A stretch of 64,000 nt of DNA from Bosea sp. 29B (GCF_902506165.1 NZ_LR733817.1:4555625-4619624), one strand, 5' to 3'. Positions 20,285-29,748 are shown, numbered from the stretch's first letter. Made by a program: numbers and translations. Notes: generated by a model from the sequence alone, not told the origin.

Positions 20285-21160
20285 TCAGGCCGCGATCGCC
20301 TCGGCCAATGCGACGACACGTTTGGCCATCTCGGCATGCAGGCGCTCGACCATGCGCCCGTCGAGCTGGATCGCGCCCTTGTCGGCGTTCCCCGGCTCGT
20401 CGAAGGCCGAGATGATGGCGCGGGCGCGTGCGAGCTCGTTCTCCTCCGGCGCGAAGACGCCGTTCGCCAGCGCGACCTGGTTCGGGTGGATCAGAGTCTT
20501 GCCGTCGAAGCCGAGATCGCGGGCCTGCTCGCATTCGGCGCGGAAGCCGGCCTCGTCCTTGAGGTCGTTGTAGACGCCGTCGACGACGTCGATGCCATGG
20601 GCGCGGGCGGCGAGGATCGCCGTGGTAAGCCAGGGCAGCATCGGAGCGCGGCCCGGCACGAAGCGGGCGCGGGTTTCCTTGGCGAGATCGTTGGTGCCGA
20701 GGATGAAGCAGGCGAGGCGGGTCGAGGGATCGCGGGCGGCGCGCGCGATCCGCTCGCAATCGAGGATGGCGAGCGGCGTCTCAATCATCGCCCAGATCTG
20801 CGTCTCCGGCTTGGCCCAGAGCCCGGTCAGGCGATGGCCGATCTCGACCAAGGTTTCCGGCGAGGAGACCTTGGGGATCAGGATCGCGTCGGGAGCAGCC
20901 TCCGTCGCGGCGGCGAGGTCGGCGTCGAACCAGGGTGTGTCGATGCCGTTGGTGCGGATGACCAGCTCGCGCCGGCCATAGCCGCCGGCCTTCACCGCGG
21001 AACAGACCTGTTCGCGCGCCAGTTCCTTGGCGTCCGGAGCGACTGCGTCCTCGAGGTCGAGGATCAGCGCGTCGGCGGCGATCTCGCGGGCCTTCTCCAG
21101 GGCGCGGGCATTGGAGCCCGGCATATAGAGGACGCTGCGGCGCGGACGGATGTCGGTCAT
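20285..21160 (-). CDS. HpcH/HpaI-CitE family CoA-ester lyase
   Basis: TIM-barrel lyase of 291 aa, of the group that includes citrate lyase beta, malyl-CoA/beta-methylmalyl-CoA lyase and citramalyl-CoA lyase. Visible landmarks are RRSVLYMPGSNARAL at 7-21, ILDLEDAVAPDAK, the substrate-binding RTNGIDTPW, AILIPKVSS, WAMIETPLAILD, and GKTLIHPNQV. An ATG with GGAGAG upstream fixes the start. Next to it on the other strand is a mesaconyl-CoA hydratase-like gene, which makes a beta-methylmalyl-CoA or malyl-CoA substrate plausible, but that remains inference. Confidence 0.88.
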   Translation of the reverse strand: MTDIRPRRSVLYMPGSNARALEKAREIAADALILDLEDAVAPDAKELAREQVCSAVKAGGYGRRELVIRTNGIDTPWFDADLAAATEAAPDAILIPKVSSPETLVEIGHRLTGLWAKPETQIWAMIETPLAILDCERIARAARDPSTRLACFILGTNDLAKETRARFVPGRAPMLPWLTTAILAARAHGIDVVDGVYNDLKDEAGFRAECEQARDLGFDGKTLIHPNQVALANGVFAPEENELARARAIISAFDEPGNADKGAIQLDGRMVERLHAEMAKRVVALAEAIAA

Positions 21161-21257
21161 ATTGTCTCTCCGGATTGAGGGTCGCCGGGTTCGCTGCAGT
21201 GCACACTAAGCTGCGCCGCAATGCAATGTCAGTTCTGCGAAAGACGGATGACAGACT

Positions 21258-22973
21258 GTGAAGGGCTGGATTGCGGGTGTCGATGGCTGCAAGGCGGGCT
21301 GGATCGCGGCCTTCGCCGATCTTACAGGACGGGAAGCGCCATTCTTCCGGGTCATTCCGCGCTGGAGCGATCTGCTTGCCGGCCCGCTTGTGCCGGATCT
21401 GATCGCGGTCGACATGCCGATCGGCCTGCCGGATCGGATCGCCGGATCCGGGCGCGGTCCGGAGCAGGCAGTACGGGCGCTGCTCGGCGAGCGGCAATCC
21501 TCGGTGTTCTCGATCCCCTCGCGCAGCGCGGTGCATGCAGCCGACTATGCTGAAGCCTGCCAATTGGCGCTTGCGACCTCGGAGCCGCCGCGCAAGGTCT
21601 CGAAGCAGGGCTTTCACCTCTTTCCGCGCATCCGCGAGATCGACGCCTTGCTGCGGGCCGCGCCGGATTGGCGCGAGCGCATCTTCGAGACGCATCCGGA
21701 GCTTGCCTTCGCGACCATGCGCGGTGCGCCGCTGGTGCACCCGAAGAAGATCAAGGGCGTGGTCAACCCGGCCGGAATGGCCGAGCGCCGCACCCTGCTG
21801 CTGGCGGCGGGACTGCCGGAGACCATGGTCCATGCGAAACCGCCGCGCGGTGCCGCCGCCGATGACGCGCTCGACGCGCTCGCGGCGCTGGTCATCGCCC
21901 GGCACATTGCCACCGGGCGCGGGAAGCCCTTTCCCGATCCGCCGGGACGCGATAGCCACGGTCTACCTATCGCGATCTGGACCTATGTCGCGGATCGCTC
22001 CCTCGTCCAGGATCCAGCCATGACAGACAAGCCTGTGCCGCGCTCGATGATCGAGGCCGCGGCTGACCGCATTGCCGGCCATGCCCGCACCACGCCGGTG
22101 ATGCGGCTCGGCACCGGCGCCTTCGGCTCGCGCGCCGACGTTTCGCTCAAGCTCGAATGCCTGCAGCATGCCGGCTCGTTCAAGACGCGCGGCGCCTTCA
22201 ACAACCTGCTCTCGTTCGATGTGCCGGCCGCTGGCGTCGCCGCGGCCTCGGGCGGCAATCACGGCGCCGCCGTCGCCTATGCTGCCGGCAAGCGCGGCGT
22301 GAAGGCGACGATCTTCGTGCCGGAGATCTCGCCGGCCGCCAAGATCGAGGCGATCCGCCGTTTCGGCGCCGAGGTCCGGATCGGCGGCGCGCAGTATGAC
22401 GATGCCCAGGCTGCCTGCGACAAGTTCGTGGCCGAGACCGGCGCGCTGAAGATCCACCCCTTCTCGGCCAAGGAGACGATCGCCGGCCAGGGTACGCTCG
22501 GCCGCGAATGGCAAAGCCAGGAGCCTGACCTCGACACCGTCCTCGTCGCGGTCGGCGGCGGCGGGTTGATCTCGGGCATCGCTGCCTGGTTCGCCGGCAC
22601 CAGCGTCAAGGTCGTGGGCGTCGAGCCGGAGGGTTCGCGGTCGCTGCAGGCCGCCTTAGAGGCGAAGGGACCGGTGACGGTGACCGTCGCCTCGGTCGCC
22701 GCCGATTCGCTGGGGGCCCGCAATGTCGGCCAGCTGGTCTATGACGTTTGCAAGGACACGGTCGACCATGTCGTGCTGGTCCCGGATGCGGCGATCACCG
22801 AGGCTCAAGCGCTGCTCTGGCGCGATTTCCGCCTCGCGGTCGAGCCCGGTGGAGCGGCGGCACTGGGCGCACTGATCGCCGGCTCCTACAAGCCCCAGCC
22901 CGGCGAGCGCCTCGGCGTCCTCGTCTGCGGCGCCAATATCGATCTCGCCAAGCTGATCGAGATCACCGCGTGA
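21258..22973 (+). CDS. DUF429 domain fused to serine/threonine dehydratase
   Basis: One uninterrupted frame (571 aa) carries two normally separate proteins. Residues 1-240 are a DUF429 protein, an RNase H-like fold of unknown activity: GVDGCKAGWIA, LIAVDMPIGLP, ETHPELAF, AADDALDALAALVIARH and the usual end GLPIAIW. Residues 255-571 are a fold-type II PLP enzyme of the threonine dehydratase type: AGSFKTRGAFNN with the Schiff-base lysine, SGGNHGAAVAYAA, and glycine loop VGGGGLISG. The 14-residue join (TYVADRSLVQDPA) is short. An ATG at 22020 starts the second half in frame, so both a fusion protein and a separate dehydratase could be made. The first start is GTG. The next gene overlaps the stop. 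Confidence 0.85.
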   Translation: MKGWIAGVDGCKAGWIAAFADLTGREAPFFRVIPRWSDLLAGPLVPDLIAVDMPIGLPDRIAGSGRGPEQAVRALLGERQSSVFSIPSRSAVHAADYAEACQLALATSEPPRKVSKQGFHLFPRIREIDALLRAAPDWRERIFETHPELAFATMRGAPLVHPKKIKGVVNPAGMAERRTLLLAAGLPETMVHAKPPRGAAADDALDALAALVIARHIATGRGKPFPDPPGRDSHGLPIAIWTYVADRSLVQDPAMTDKPVPRSMIEAAADRIAGHARTTPVMRLGTGAFGSRADVSLKLECLQHAGSFKTRGAFNNLLSFDVPAAGVAAASGGNHGAAVAYAAGKRGVKATIFVPEISPAAKIEAIRRFGAEVRIGGAQYDDAQAACDKFVAETGALKIHPFSAKETIAGQGTLGREWQSQEPDLDTVLVAVGGGGLISGIAAWFAGTSVKVVGVEPEGSRSLQAALEAKGPVTVTVASVAADSLGARNVGQLVYDVCKDTVDHVVLVPDAAITEAQALLWRDFRLAVEPGGAAALGALIAGSYKPQPGERLGVLVCGANIDLAKLIEITA

Positions 22974-23698
22974 GCCAGCGGGGCATCGCGAAGGGCGGCA
23001 AGGCGCTCTATGGCGCGCCGCTCGGCGTGCTGATGCTGGAGGCGCGCTTTCCGCGCATCTTCGGCGACATGGGCAATGCCACGACCTGGCCTTTCCCGGT
23101 GCTCTACTACGTCGTCTCCGGGGCCAGCCCGGAGAAGGTGGTGCTGAAGGGAGCGGCCGGGCTGCTCCCGGATTTCGTCGCGGCGGCGCAGGAGCTGGTC
23201 CGCCTCGGCGCCGAGGCGATCACCACCAATTGCGGCTTCCTCTCATTGTTTCAGCAGGAGCTCGCGGCGGCTGTCGGCGTGCCCGTCGCGACCTCCTCGC
23301 TGATGCAGGTGCCCTGGGTGCAGGCGACCTTGCCGCCCGGCAAGCGCGTCGGCCTCGTCACCGTCTCGGCCGCGACGCTGACGCCGCAGCACCTTGCGGC
23401 GGCCGGCGTCCCCGCCGACACCCCGGTGACCGGCACCGAGAACGGCCGCGAGTTCTTCCGCGTGCTGATCAAGGCCGAGAAGGAGGAGATGGATATCGAC
23501 CTCGCCGAGCAGGATGTGGTCGAGGCGGCGCTACGGCTGGTCAAAGAACATCCCGAGGTCGGCGCCATCGTGCTCGAATGCACCAACATGCCGCCCTATG
23601 CGGCTGCGGTGCAGGCGGCGACGGACTTACCGGTCTACGACATCTATTCGATGATCACCTGGTTCCATGCCGGCCTGCGGCCGCGCGACTTCCGCTAG
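22970..23698 (+). CDS. Aspartate/glutamate racemase family protein
   Basis: A 242-aa protein of the Asp/Glu/hydantoin racemase superfamily, which uses two cysteines for proton exchange at an alpha carbon. Candidates are Cys88 in TTNCGFL and Cys204 in LECTNMPP. The GTG start overlaps the preceding stop (GTGA), so translation is coupled to the dehydratase fusion. The substrate is unknown; coupling to a serine/threonine-type dehydratase suggests amino acid or hydroxy-amino acid catabolism. Some relatives are maleate isomerases or decarboxylases, so racemase activity is not assured. Confidence 0.8.
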   Translation: MSQRGIAKGGKALYGAPLGVLMLEARFPRIFGDMGNATTWPFPVLYYVVSGASPEKVVLKGAAGLLPDFVAAAQELVRLGAEAITTNCGFLSLFQQELAAAVGVPVATSSLMQVPWVQATLPPGKRVGLVTVSAATLTPQHLAAAGVPADTPVTGTENGREFFRVLIKAEKEEMDIDLAEQDVVEAALRLVKEHPEVGAIVLECTNMPPYAAAVQAATDLPVYDIYSMITWFHAGLRPRDFR

Positions 23699-23774
23699 CT
23701 CTCCACTATTGGGCCAGCTTTACGACGGGCCGCGCCGCAGCGCACAATGAAGCCCCGCCGCGAGAGCCGAGCCG

Positions 23775-24836
23775 ATGTCCGAGATCACCAGCAAGACGAA
23801 TACGGGCCGCTTCTTCGAGGATTTCCGGCTCGGCGAGACGATCGTCCACGCGACGCCGCGCACGGTCACGGTCGGCGACGTCTCGCTCTACACTGCGCTC
23901 TACGGGACGCGCTTCGCTGTGCAATCCTCGGATGCCTTCGCCAGGGCGATCGGCTATCCGGTCGCGCCGGTCGATGATCTCCTCGTCTTCCACATCGTCT
24001 TCGGCAAGACGGTGCCGGACATCTCGCTCAATGCCGTCGCCAATCTCGGTTATGCCGATGGCCGCTTCCTCAAGCCGGTCTTCCCGGGCGACACGCTCTC
24101 GACGACGTCGGAGGTGATCGGGCTGAAGCAGACCTCGGGCGGCGATGCCGGCATCGTCTATGTCCGCTCGATCGGCCGCAACCAGCATGGTGAGATCGTG
24201 CTGAGCTATGCCCGCTGGGTGCTGGTGCGCAAGCGTCGGCCCGGCACGCCGGCGGAGGTCGAGCTGGTGCCGGAGCTGCCGAAAAGCGTCGCTCCGGAGG
24301 CGCTGGGCGAGGGTTGCCCGCCGCTGCATCCTGCCGCCTATGACGATGCGCTTTCGGGCTCGCCCTTCCGCTGGGGGGACTATAGGGCGGGCGAGCGCAT
24401 CGACCATGTCGACGGCATGACCGTCGAGGAGGCCGAGCACCAGATCGCCACCCGGCTCTACCAGAACACCGCCAAGGTGCATTTCGACGCCTATGGCGCC
24501 CGCGAGACCCGCTTCGGCAAGCGCCTGATCTATGGCGGGCATGTCATCAGCCTGGCGCGCGCCCTGTCCTTCAACGGGCTCGGCAACGCCTTCCACATCG
24601 CGGCGATCAACGCGGGACGCCATATCTCGCCGCTCTTCGCCGGCGACACCGTCTTCGCCTGGAGCGAGGTGCTGGAGGCGGCCGAATTGCCCGGACGCGA
24701 GGATGTCGGCGCGCTCAGGCTACGTCTCGTCGCGACCAAGAACCTGCCCTGCAACGAGCATCCGCTGAAGCACGCCGACCAGTATGCCGACGGGGTGATC
24801 CTCGACTTCGACTACTGGGCGCTGCTGCCGCGCTGA
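23775..24836 (+). CDS. MaoC-like dehydratase, probable mesaconyl-CoA (beta-methylmalyl-CoA) hydratase
   Basis: A double hot-dog protein (353 aa) with two MaoC-type halves. The first runs from about residue 10 (GRFFEDFRLGETIVHATPRT) and the second from about 190 (FRWGDYRAGERIDHVDGMTV). Length and the layout with NTAKVHFDA and IYGGHVISLARALSFNG match mesaconyl-CoA hydratase of the ethylmalonyl-CoA pathway as I remember it from Methylobacterium. That enzyme interconverts mesaconyl-CoA and beta-methylmalyl-CoA, the substrate of the CitE-like lyase family encoded 2.6 kb away. Confidence 0.82.
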   Translation: MSEITSKTNTGRFFEDFRLGETIVHATPRTVTVGDVSLYTALYGTRFAVQSSDAFARAIGYPVAPVDDLLVFHIVFGKTVPDISLNAVANLGYADGRFLKPVFPGDTLSTTSEVIGLKQTSGGDAGIVYVRSIGRNQHGEIVLSYARWVLVRKRRPGTPAEVELVPELPKSVAPEALGEGCPPLHPAAYDDALSGSPFRWGDYRAGERIDHVDGMTVEEAEHQIATRLYQNTAKVHFDAYGARETRFGKRLIYGGHVISLARALSFNGLGNAFHIAAINAGRHISPLFAGDTVFAWSEVLEAAELPGREDVGALRLRLVATKNLPCNEHPLKHADQYADGVILDFDYWALLPR

Positions 24837-24843
24837 GGCCGCG

Positions 24844-25185
24844 TCAGTGCGACTTCGTGTCCTCGCCGGTCTTCTTGACGCTCACCTTGCCCTTGGCGTC
24901 GATCGTCGCCTCATAGGTCAGGAGGTCGACACGCTCCTCCTGCGAGATCGACACGGTGAAGGAGGTCGTCGAGTTCTGCTTGATCGCGCTGATGCCGCCT
25001 CCGCCGACCTGGCTGTAGCTGCGGCTGATATCGGCGAGGATCGCCTCGATGATGCATTTGGAGCGTTCGATCGCGTTCATCTGGCAGCGCTTTCCTGTGG
25101 CGTGGGCGGGGCCGAGAAGGCCGGCCATCCCGCTGAGAACGAGAATGAGCATGGGAAGGTTTCGCGCGGTAGGGTGGCGCATCAT
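24844..25185 (-). CDS. Small secreted protein of unknown function
   Basis: About 113 aa. Two adjacent ATG codons (25183-25185 and 25180-25182) precede a signal peptide (RHPTARNLPMLILVLSG, cleaved near AHA). The mature part is about 84 residues with two cysteines in GKRCQMNAIERSKCI, which could form a disulphide, then a helical stretch and a beta-like, threonine/serine-rich region ending KVSVKKTGEDTKSH. No family is recognised. It starts 26 bases after the metzincin-like gene stop and is probably co-transcribed with it, so a protease partner, inhibitor or chaperone is possible. Confidence 0.65.
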   Translation of the reverse strand: MMRHPTARNLPMLILVLSGMAGLLGPAHATGKRCQMNAIERSKCIIEAILADISRSYSQVGGGGISAIKQNSTTSFTVSISQEERVDLLTYEATIDAKGKVSVKKTGEDTKSH

Positions 25186-25211
25186 CGCGGTCCGGTGTGG
25201 CTGGATGAAGA

Positions 25212-26048
25212 TCACTTGCGCAAGGGCCGGTGCGTGAGCATGGCGTTCGAGGCGACCTCCGCCGGAATGCGCGGATAGATGCGCTGCATCTTGGCCTCCC
25301 AATCGGTCGCCGTCAGCACATTGCCCTTGCCCGAGAGCGACACCATCGCCTTGCGCCACGGGGTAGCGTGGGTCAGGCGCAATTGCATGCCTTGGCCCAT
25401 CACCGAGTACTTGTCGACATCGGCGACGCCGTAGCAGTTCGAGGCATTGGTGTTGCCGCCCGGCGGGCAATGAGCCTTGCCGATATCGACATGCCCCAGG
25501 CCGAGCAGATGGCCGACCTCGTGGACATGGGCCCGCTGCATGATCGGCTTGCCCTTGCTGTTCGTGCCCTTCTGCACCGAATTGGTGTCGAGGCTGTCAT
25601 AGAGCTTGGCATGCGAGCCGAACCAGGTCTCGCTTCTGTGCAGCCGGACCACGTCGATGACGTGATGGTGGCCGCCGAGCGCGATGTCGCGATCCTCGAT
25701 CTTCAGCAGGCACCAGATGTTGGGGCGGTACTTGGTGCCGTTCTTCTCGAACTCGTAGAGCGGGAAATTGTTGGAGAGCCAGAATTTGCCGTTCCAGAAC
25801 CGGGTGGCGGTGTCGACGAAGTTCTTCTTCCAGAGATTCCAGCTGCCGACCGTCCATTTGACGATCTTGCGGTTCGGCTCCGCGGCGTCGCCATAGTCGT
25901 GATAGGTGCCATCGGCGGCGCCGGCGGCGGGATTGATCTGCCGGAAGCCGAGCTTCAGGGTCAGCGTCAGTTCGGCATTGTTGTAGGGGTCACAGGTATC
26001 CGTGTTCAGTTCGGCCTCGAACTGTGAAAGGCTCATGCCCAGTTTCAT
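25212..26048 (-). CDS. Metzincin-type zinc metalloprotease-like protein
   Basis: A 278-aa protein with a complete metzincin active site, HEVGHLLGLGH at residues 176-186 (H176, H180, H186 as zinc ligands and E177 as base), followed by a methionine-turn candidate SVMGQGM at 215-221. Upstream, a beta/aromatic region with IVKWTVGSWNLWKKNF and ATRFWNGKFWLSNNFPLYEF precedes the catalytic part. Four or more cysteines occur (19, 113, 194, 205). The N-terminus MKLGMSLSQFEAEL is not a signal peptide, so export, if any, is by another route. The start has AAGGCGAG upstream. Substrate is unknown. Confidence 0.8.
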   Translation of the reverse strand: MKLGMSLSQFEAELNTDTCDPYNNAELTLTLKLGFRQINPAAGAADGTYHDYGDAAEPNRKIVKWTVGSWNLWKKNFVDTATRFWNGKFWLSNNFPLYEFEKNGTKYRPNIWCLLKIEDRDIALGGHHHVIDVVRLHRSETWFGSHAKLYDSLDTNSVQKGTNSKGKPIMQRAHVHEVGHLLGLGHVDIGKAHCPPGGNTNASNCYGVADVDKYSVMGQGMQLRLTHATPWRKAMVSLSGKGNVLTATDWEAKMQRIYPRIPAEVASNAMLTHRPLRK

Positions 26049-26158
26049 GGATGTTCTCGCCTTGCGATACGGCCCTGAGGAAAGGGTGGCGAGCAGCGCT
26101 TGTCCGGCTTAAAGCAGTTTTCGCAGACCGCGTTCCGGTGGCACCCGGATCAAGGAAA

Positions 26159-26182
26159 GTTACAGATTTCGATTTCTGTAAC
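26159..26182. promoter_or_regulatory. Inverted repeat between metzincin gene and sdhC
   Basis: GTTACAGA at 26159-26166 and TCTGTAAC at 26175-26182 are perfect complements around TTTCGATT. This 250-base intergenic stretch is visibly richer in A and T than its surroundings and should contain both divergent promoters. A regulator site is the likely role; a TTAGACA near 26223 may be a -35 for sdhC. Confidence 0.45.
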
Positions 26183-26298
26183 CGCACCATTGCCTGCCGC
26201 ATTGCAGCACGGGGGCGGTTTCGTTAGACAACCATTCACTCTAGAACGATACCAAGCGATCTTCGCTTCGTGAGCTTGAAGGGTCGGGAGTTCAAGAC

Positions 26299-26691
26299 TT
26301 GGCCGAGTCCAGACCGGCGGCACGCCCGCTTTCACCGCATCTGCAGATCTACCGCTGGTCCTGGACCATGGCGATGTCGATCGCCCATCGCGTCACCGGT
26401 TCGGCGCTCTATGGCGGCACCCTGCTGATCGCGCTCTGGCTGATCGCCGCCGCCTCCGGCCCTGCCGCCTACGAGACTGCGCAGTGGATTGCCGGTTCCA
26501 TCCTCGGCCGGCTCGTGCTGTTCGGCTACACCTTTGTCCTCTTGCACCATATGGTTGGCGGCCTTCGCCACTTCGTCTGGGATCTCGGTCACGGCTTCGA
26601 CCCGCAGACCCGCACGAACTTGGCGAAGTACAGTGTCGTCGTCTCCGGCGGGCTCACCGTGCTCGTCTGGATCATCGCCCTGACGCGCTGA
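26299..26691 (+). CDS. sdhC: Succinate dehydrogenase cytochrome b556 subunit
   Basis: Membrane anchor of complex II (130 aa) with three hydrophobic segments (MSIAHRVTGSALYGGTLLI, ILGRLVLFGYTFVLL, VVVSGGLTVLVWIIAL). RPLSPHLQIYRW and SIAHRVTGS are the SdhC signatures, and HHMVGGLRH supplies the probable haem histidine. The start is TTG after GGGTCGGGAG. First gene of sdhCDAB. Confidence 0.95.
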   Translation: MAESRPAARPLSPHLQIYRWSWTMAMSIAHRVTGSALYGGTLLIALWLIAAASGPAAYETAQWIAGSILGRLVLFGYTFVLLHHMVGGLRHFVWDLGHGFDPQTRTNLAKYSVVVSGGLTVLVWIIALTR

Positions 26692-26703
26692 GGAACTAAG
26701 CCG

Positions 26704-27096
26704 ATGCTCTCAAACTCCTCGATGCGCACTCCGCTCGGCCGCGTCCGCGGTCTCGGCTCGGCCAAGTCCGGCACTGGCCATTTCTGGCTGCAGCGCCTCA
26801 CCGCCGTCGCCAACCTCATCCTGGCGATCGGCTTCCTCTGCGTTGTGCTCTCGCTGATCGGCAAGCCCTATGGCGCCGCGATCGCGACGCTGGCCAAGCC
26901 GCAGGTCGCGATCCTGATGTTGCTCTTCGTGGTCTCAGGCGTCGTCCACATGCGCCTGGGCATGCAGGTCGTCATCGAGGACTATGTCCATCACGAGGGC
27001 CTGAAGATCCTCGCCGTGATGGCCAACACCTTCTTTGCGATCGCGGTCGGCGCCGCCTGCGCCTTCGCGCTCCTGAAGATCTCGTTCGGAGGCTGA
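26704..27096 (+). CDS. sdhD: Succinate dehydrogenase hydrophobic membrane anchor subunit
   Basis: Second complex II anchor (130 aa) with three membrane helices. The N-terminal [20 protein letters not shown] and [11 protein letters not shown], then [20 protein letters not shown], are typical of alphaproteobacterial SdhD. Its stop is two bases before the sdhA ATG. Confidence 0.95.
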   Translation: MLSNSSMRTPLGRVRGLGSAKSGTGHFWLQRLTAVANLILAIGFLCVVLSLIGKPYGAAIATLAKPQVAILMLLFVVSGVVHMRLGMQVVIEDYVHHEGLKILAVMANTFFAIAVGAACAFALLKISFGG

Positions 27097-27098
27097 TC

Positions 27099-28931
27099 AT
27101 GGCGATCACCCGCGCCCGCCCCCTTCCGGCCTATACCGGCCAGGCCTACGCCATCACCGACCACACCTTCGACGTCGTCGTCGTCGGCGCCGGCGGCGCC
27201 GGTCTTCGCGCCACGGTCGGCTGCTCGCAGGCCGGCCTGCGCACCGCCTGCATCAGCAAGGTGTTCCCGACGCGCTCGCACACCGTCGCGGCCCAGGGCG
27301 GCGTCGCCGCCTCGCTCGGCAATATGGGCAAGGACACCTGGCAGTGGCACATGTACGACACCGTCAAGGGGTCGGACTGGCTCGGCGACCAGGACGCGAT
27401 CGAGTATCTCGTGCGCAATGCGCCGGCCGCCGTCTACGAGCTCGAGCACTGGGGCGTGCCGTTCTCGCGCACCGAGAGCGGCAAGATCTACCAGCGCCCC
27501 TTCGGCGGCATGACCACCGATTTCGGCAACGGCCCGCCGGCCCAGCGCACCTGCGCCGCGGCCGACCGCACCGGCCACGCCATGCTGCACACGCTCTATG
27601 GCCAGGCGCTGCGCTACAACACCGAGTTCTTCATCGAGTACTTCGCCATCGACCTGATCATGGACGAGGACGGTCATTGCCGCGGCGTGCTCGCGCTGAA
27701 GCTCGATGACGGCACGCTGCACCGCTTCCGCGCCCAGCAGACGATCCTGGCGACCGGCGGCTATGGCCGCGCCTATTTCTCGGCGACCTCAGCCCATACC
27801 TGCACCGGCGATGGCGGCGGCATGGTGCTGCGCGCCGGCCTGCCGATGCAGGACATGGAATTCGTGCAGTTCCATCCGACCGGCATCTACGGCTCGGGCT
27901 GCCTGATCACCGAGGGCGCGCGCGGCGAGGGCGGCTATCTCACCAATTCCGAGGGCGAGCGCTTCATGGAGCGTTACGCCCCCAGCGCCAAGGACCTCGC
28001 CTCGCGCGACGTCGTCTCACGCTCGATGACGATGGAGATCCGGGCCGGACGCGGCGTCGGCAAGGACAAGGACCACATCTACCTGCATCTCGACCATCTC
28101 GACCCGAAGATCCTGCACGAGCGCCTGCCCGGCATCTCGGAGAGCGCCAAGATCTTCGCCGGCGTCGATGTCACCCGCGAGCCGATCCCGGTGATCCCGA
28201 CCGTGCACTACAACATGGGCGGCATCCCCACGAACTTCCACGGCGAGGTGCTGACCAAGGTCGACGGCGATCCGGACCGGGTCGTGCCGGGCCTGATGGC
28301 GATCGGCGAAGCGGCTTGCGTCTCCGTCCACGGCGCCAACCGCCTCGGCTCGAACTCGCTGATCGACCTCGTCGTCTTCGGCCGTGCCGCTGGCCTGCGC
28401 TGCGCCGAGACCGTCAAGGCCGGCGAGACGCAGCCGGAGCTGCCGGCGAACTCGGCCGACCTCTCGCTGACCCGCCTCGACAAGTACCGCAACGCCAAGG
28501 GCGGCACGCCGACCGCGGTGCTGCGCGACAAGATGCAGCGGACCATGCAGTCCGATTGCGCCGTCTATCGGACCGGCGAGACGCTCGAGGCCGGCCACAA
28601 GGCGATCCACGAGGTCTGGGCTGGCATCACCGACATCGGCACCACCGATCGCTCGCTGATCTGGAACTCGGACCTGATCGAGACGCTGGAGTTCGAGAAC
28701 CTGATCACCCAGGCAGTGGTCACCATGGACTCGGCGCTGCAGCGCCCGGAGAGCCGCGGCGCCCATGCCCGCGAGGACTATCCGGACCGCGACGACAAGG
28801 ACTGGATGAAGCACACGCTCGCCTGGATCGATGACGAGCAGCGCACCGTCACGCTCGACGACCGTCCGGTGCACACCTACACGCTCTCGAACGACATCGA
28901 ATACATCAAGCCGAAGGCGCGGGTGTACTGA
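27099..28931 (+). CDS. sdhA: Succinate dehydrogenase flavoprotein subunit
   Basis: Catalytic subunit (610 aa) oxidising succinate to fumarate. The FAD dinucleotide motif [12 protein letters not shown] lies at about residues 27-38, and His61 in [12 protein letters not shown] is the covalent flavin site. The capping domain with [13 protein letters not shown] and the [13 protein letters not shown] block are present. The C-terminus ends with [10 protein letters not shown] and KPKARVY. Confidence 0.98.
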   Translation: MAITRARPLPAYTGQAYAITDHTFDVVVVGAGGAGLRATVGCSQAGLRTACISKVFPTRSHTVAAQGGVAASLGNMGKDTWQWHMYDTVKGSDWLGDQDAIEYLVRNAPAAVYELEHWGVPFSRTESGKIYQRPFGGMTTDFGNGPPAQRTCAAADRTGHAMLHTLYGQALRYNTEFFIEYFAIDLIMDEDGHCRGVLALKLDDGTLHRFRAQQTILATGGYGRAYFSATSAHTCTGDGGGMVLRAGLPMQDMEFVQFHPTGIYGSGCLITEGARGEGGYLTNSEGERFMERYAPSAKDLASRDVVSRSMTMEIRAGRGVGKDKDHIYLHLDHLDPKILHERLPGISESAKIFAGVDVTREPIPVIPTVHYNMGGIPTNFHGEVLTKVDGDPDRVVPGLMAIGEAACVSVHGANRLGSNSLIDLVVFGRAAGLRCAETVKAGETQPELPANSADLSLTRLDKYRNAKGGTPTAVLRDKMQRTMQSDCAVYRTGETLEAGHKAIHEVWAGITDIGTTDRSLIWNSDLIETLEFENLITQAVVTMDSALQRPESRGAHAREDYPDRDDKDWMKHTLAWIDDEQRTVTLDDRPVHTYTLSNDIEYIKPKARVY

Positions 28932-28945
28932 GGACGATCTGACCG

Positions 28946-29731
28946 ATGGCTGAATTCAATCTCCCGCAGAACTCCCGCTTGACCGAAGGCAAGGCCTGGC
29001 CGAAGCCGGCCGGTGCCAAGAAGGTCACCGAGTTCAAGATCTATCGTTGGAACCCGGACGACACCGCCAACCCGCGCACCGACACCTATTATGTCGACCG
29101 CGACGATTGCGGGCCGATGGTCCTCGACGCGCTGATCTGGATCAAGAACAATGTCGACCCGACGCTGACCTTCCGGCGCTCCTGCCGCGAGGGCATCTGC
29201 GGCTCATGCGCCATGAACATGGACGGCAAGAACGGCCTCGCCTGCACCACCGGCATCGACGAGTGCGGTGCCAAGGGCAAGGTCGCGATCTACCCGCTGC
29301 CGCATATGCCGGTGGTCAAGGACCTCGTGCCGGACCTGACCCGCTTCTACGCCCAGCACGCCTCGATCGAGCCCTGGCTCAAGACCACCACGCCGGCGCC
29401 CGAAAAGGAGTGGAAGCAGGCCAAGGACGACCGCGAAAAGCTCGACGGCCTCTACGAGTGCATCCTGTGCGCCTGCTGCTCGACCTCGTGCCCGAGCTAT
29501 TGGTGGAACGGCGACCGCTATCTTGGGCCCGCGGCGCTGCTGCAGGCCTATCGCTGGCTGATCGACAGCCGTGATGAGGCCACCGGCGAGCGCCTCGACG
29601 ATCTCGAGGACCCGTTCCGGCTCTATCGCTGCCACACCATCATGAACTGCGCCAACGCCTGCCCGAAGGGCCTCAACCCGGCCAAGGCGATCGCCGAGGT
29701 CAAAAAGATGATGGTGACACGCCAAGTCTGA
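28946..29731 (+). CDS. sdhB: Succinate dehydrogenase iron-sulfur subunit
   Basis: Electron-transfer subunit (261 aa). The [2Fe-2S] ligands are C80, C85, C88 and C100 (CREGICGSC onward), the [4Fe-4S] ligands C172, C175, C178 in [12 protein letters not shown], and the [3Fe-4S] ligands follow in [14 protein letters not shown]. It closes the sdh operon; a palindromic repeat begins 18 bases after the stop. Confidence 0.98.
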   Translation: MAEFNLPQNSRLTEGKAWPKPAGAKKVTEFKIYRWNPDDTANPRTDTYYVDRDDCGPMVLDALIWIKNNVDPTLTFRRSCREGICGSCAMNMDGKNGLACTTGIDECGAKGKVAIYPLPHMPVVKDLVPDLTRFYAQHASIEPWLKTTTPAPEKEWKQAKDDREKLDGLYECILCACCSTSCPSYWWNGDRYLGPAALLQAYRWLIDSRDEATGERLDDLEDPFRLYRCHTIMNCANACPKGLNPAKAIAEVKKMMVTRQV

Positions 29732-29748
29732 GCCTGCCGCCTGCAGAG

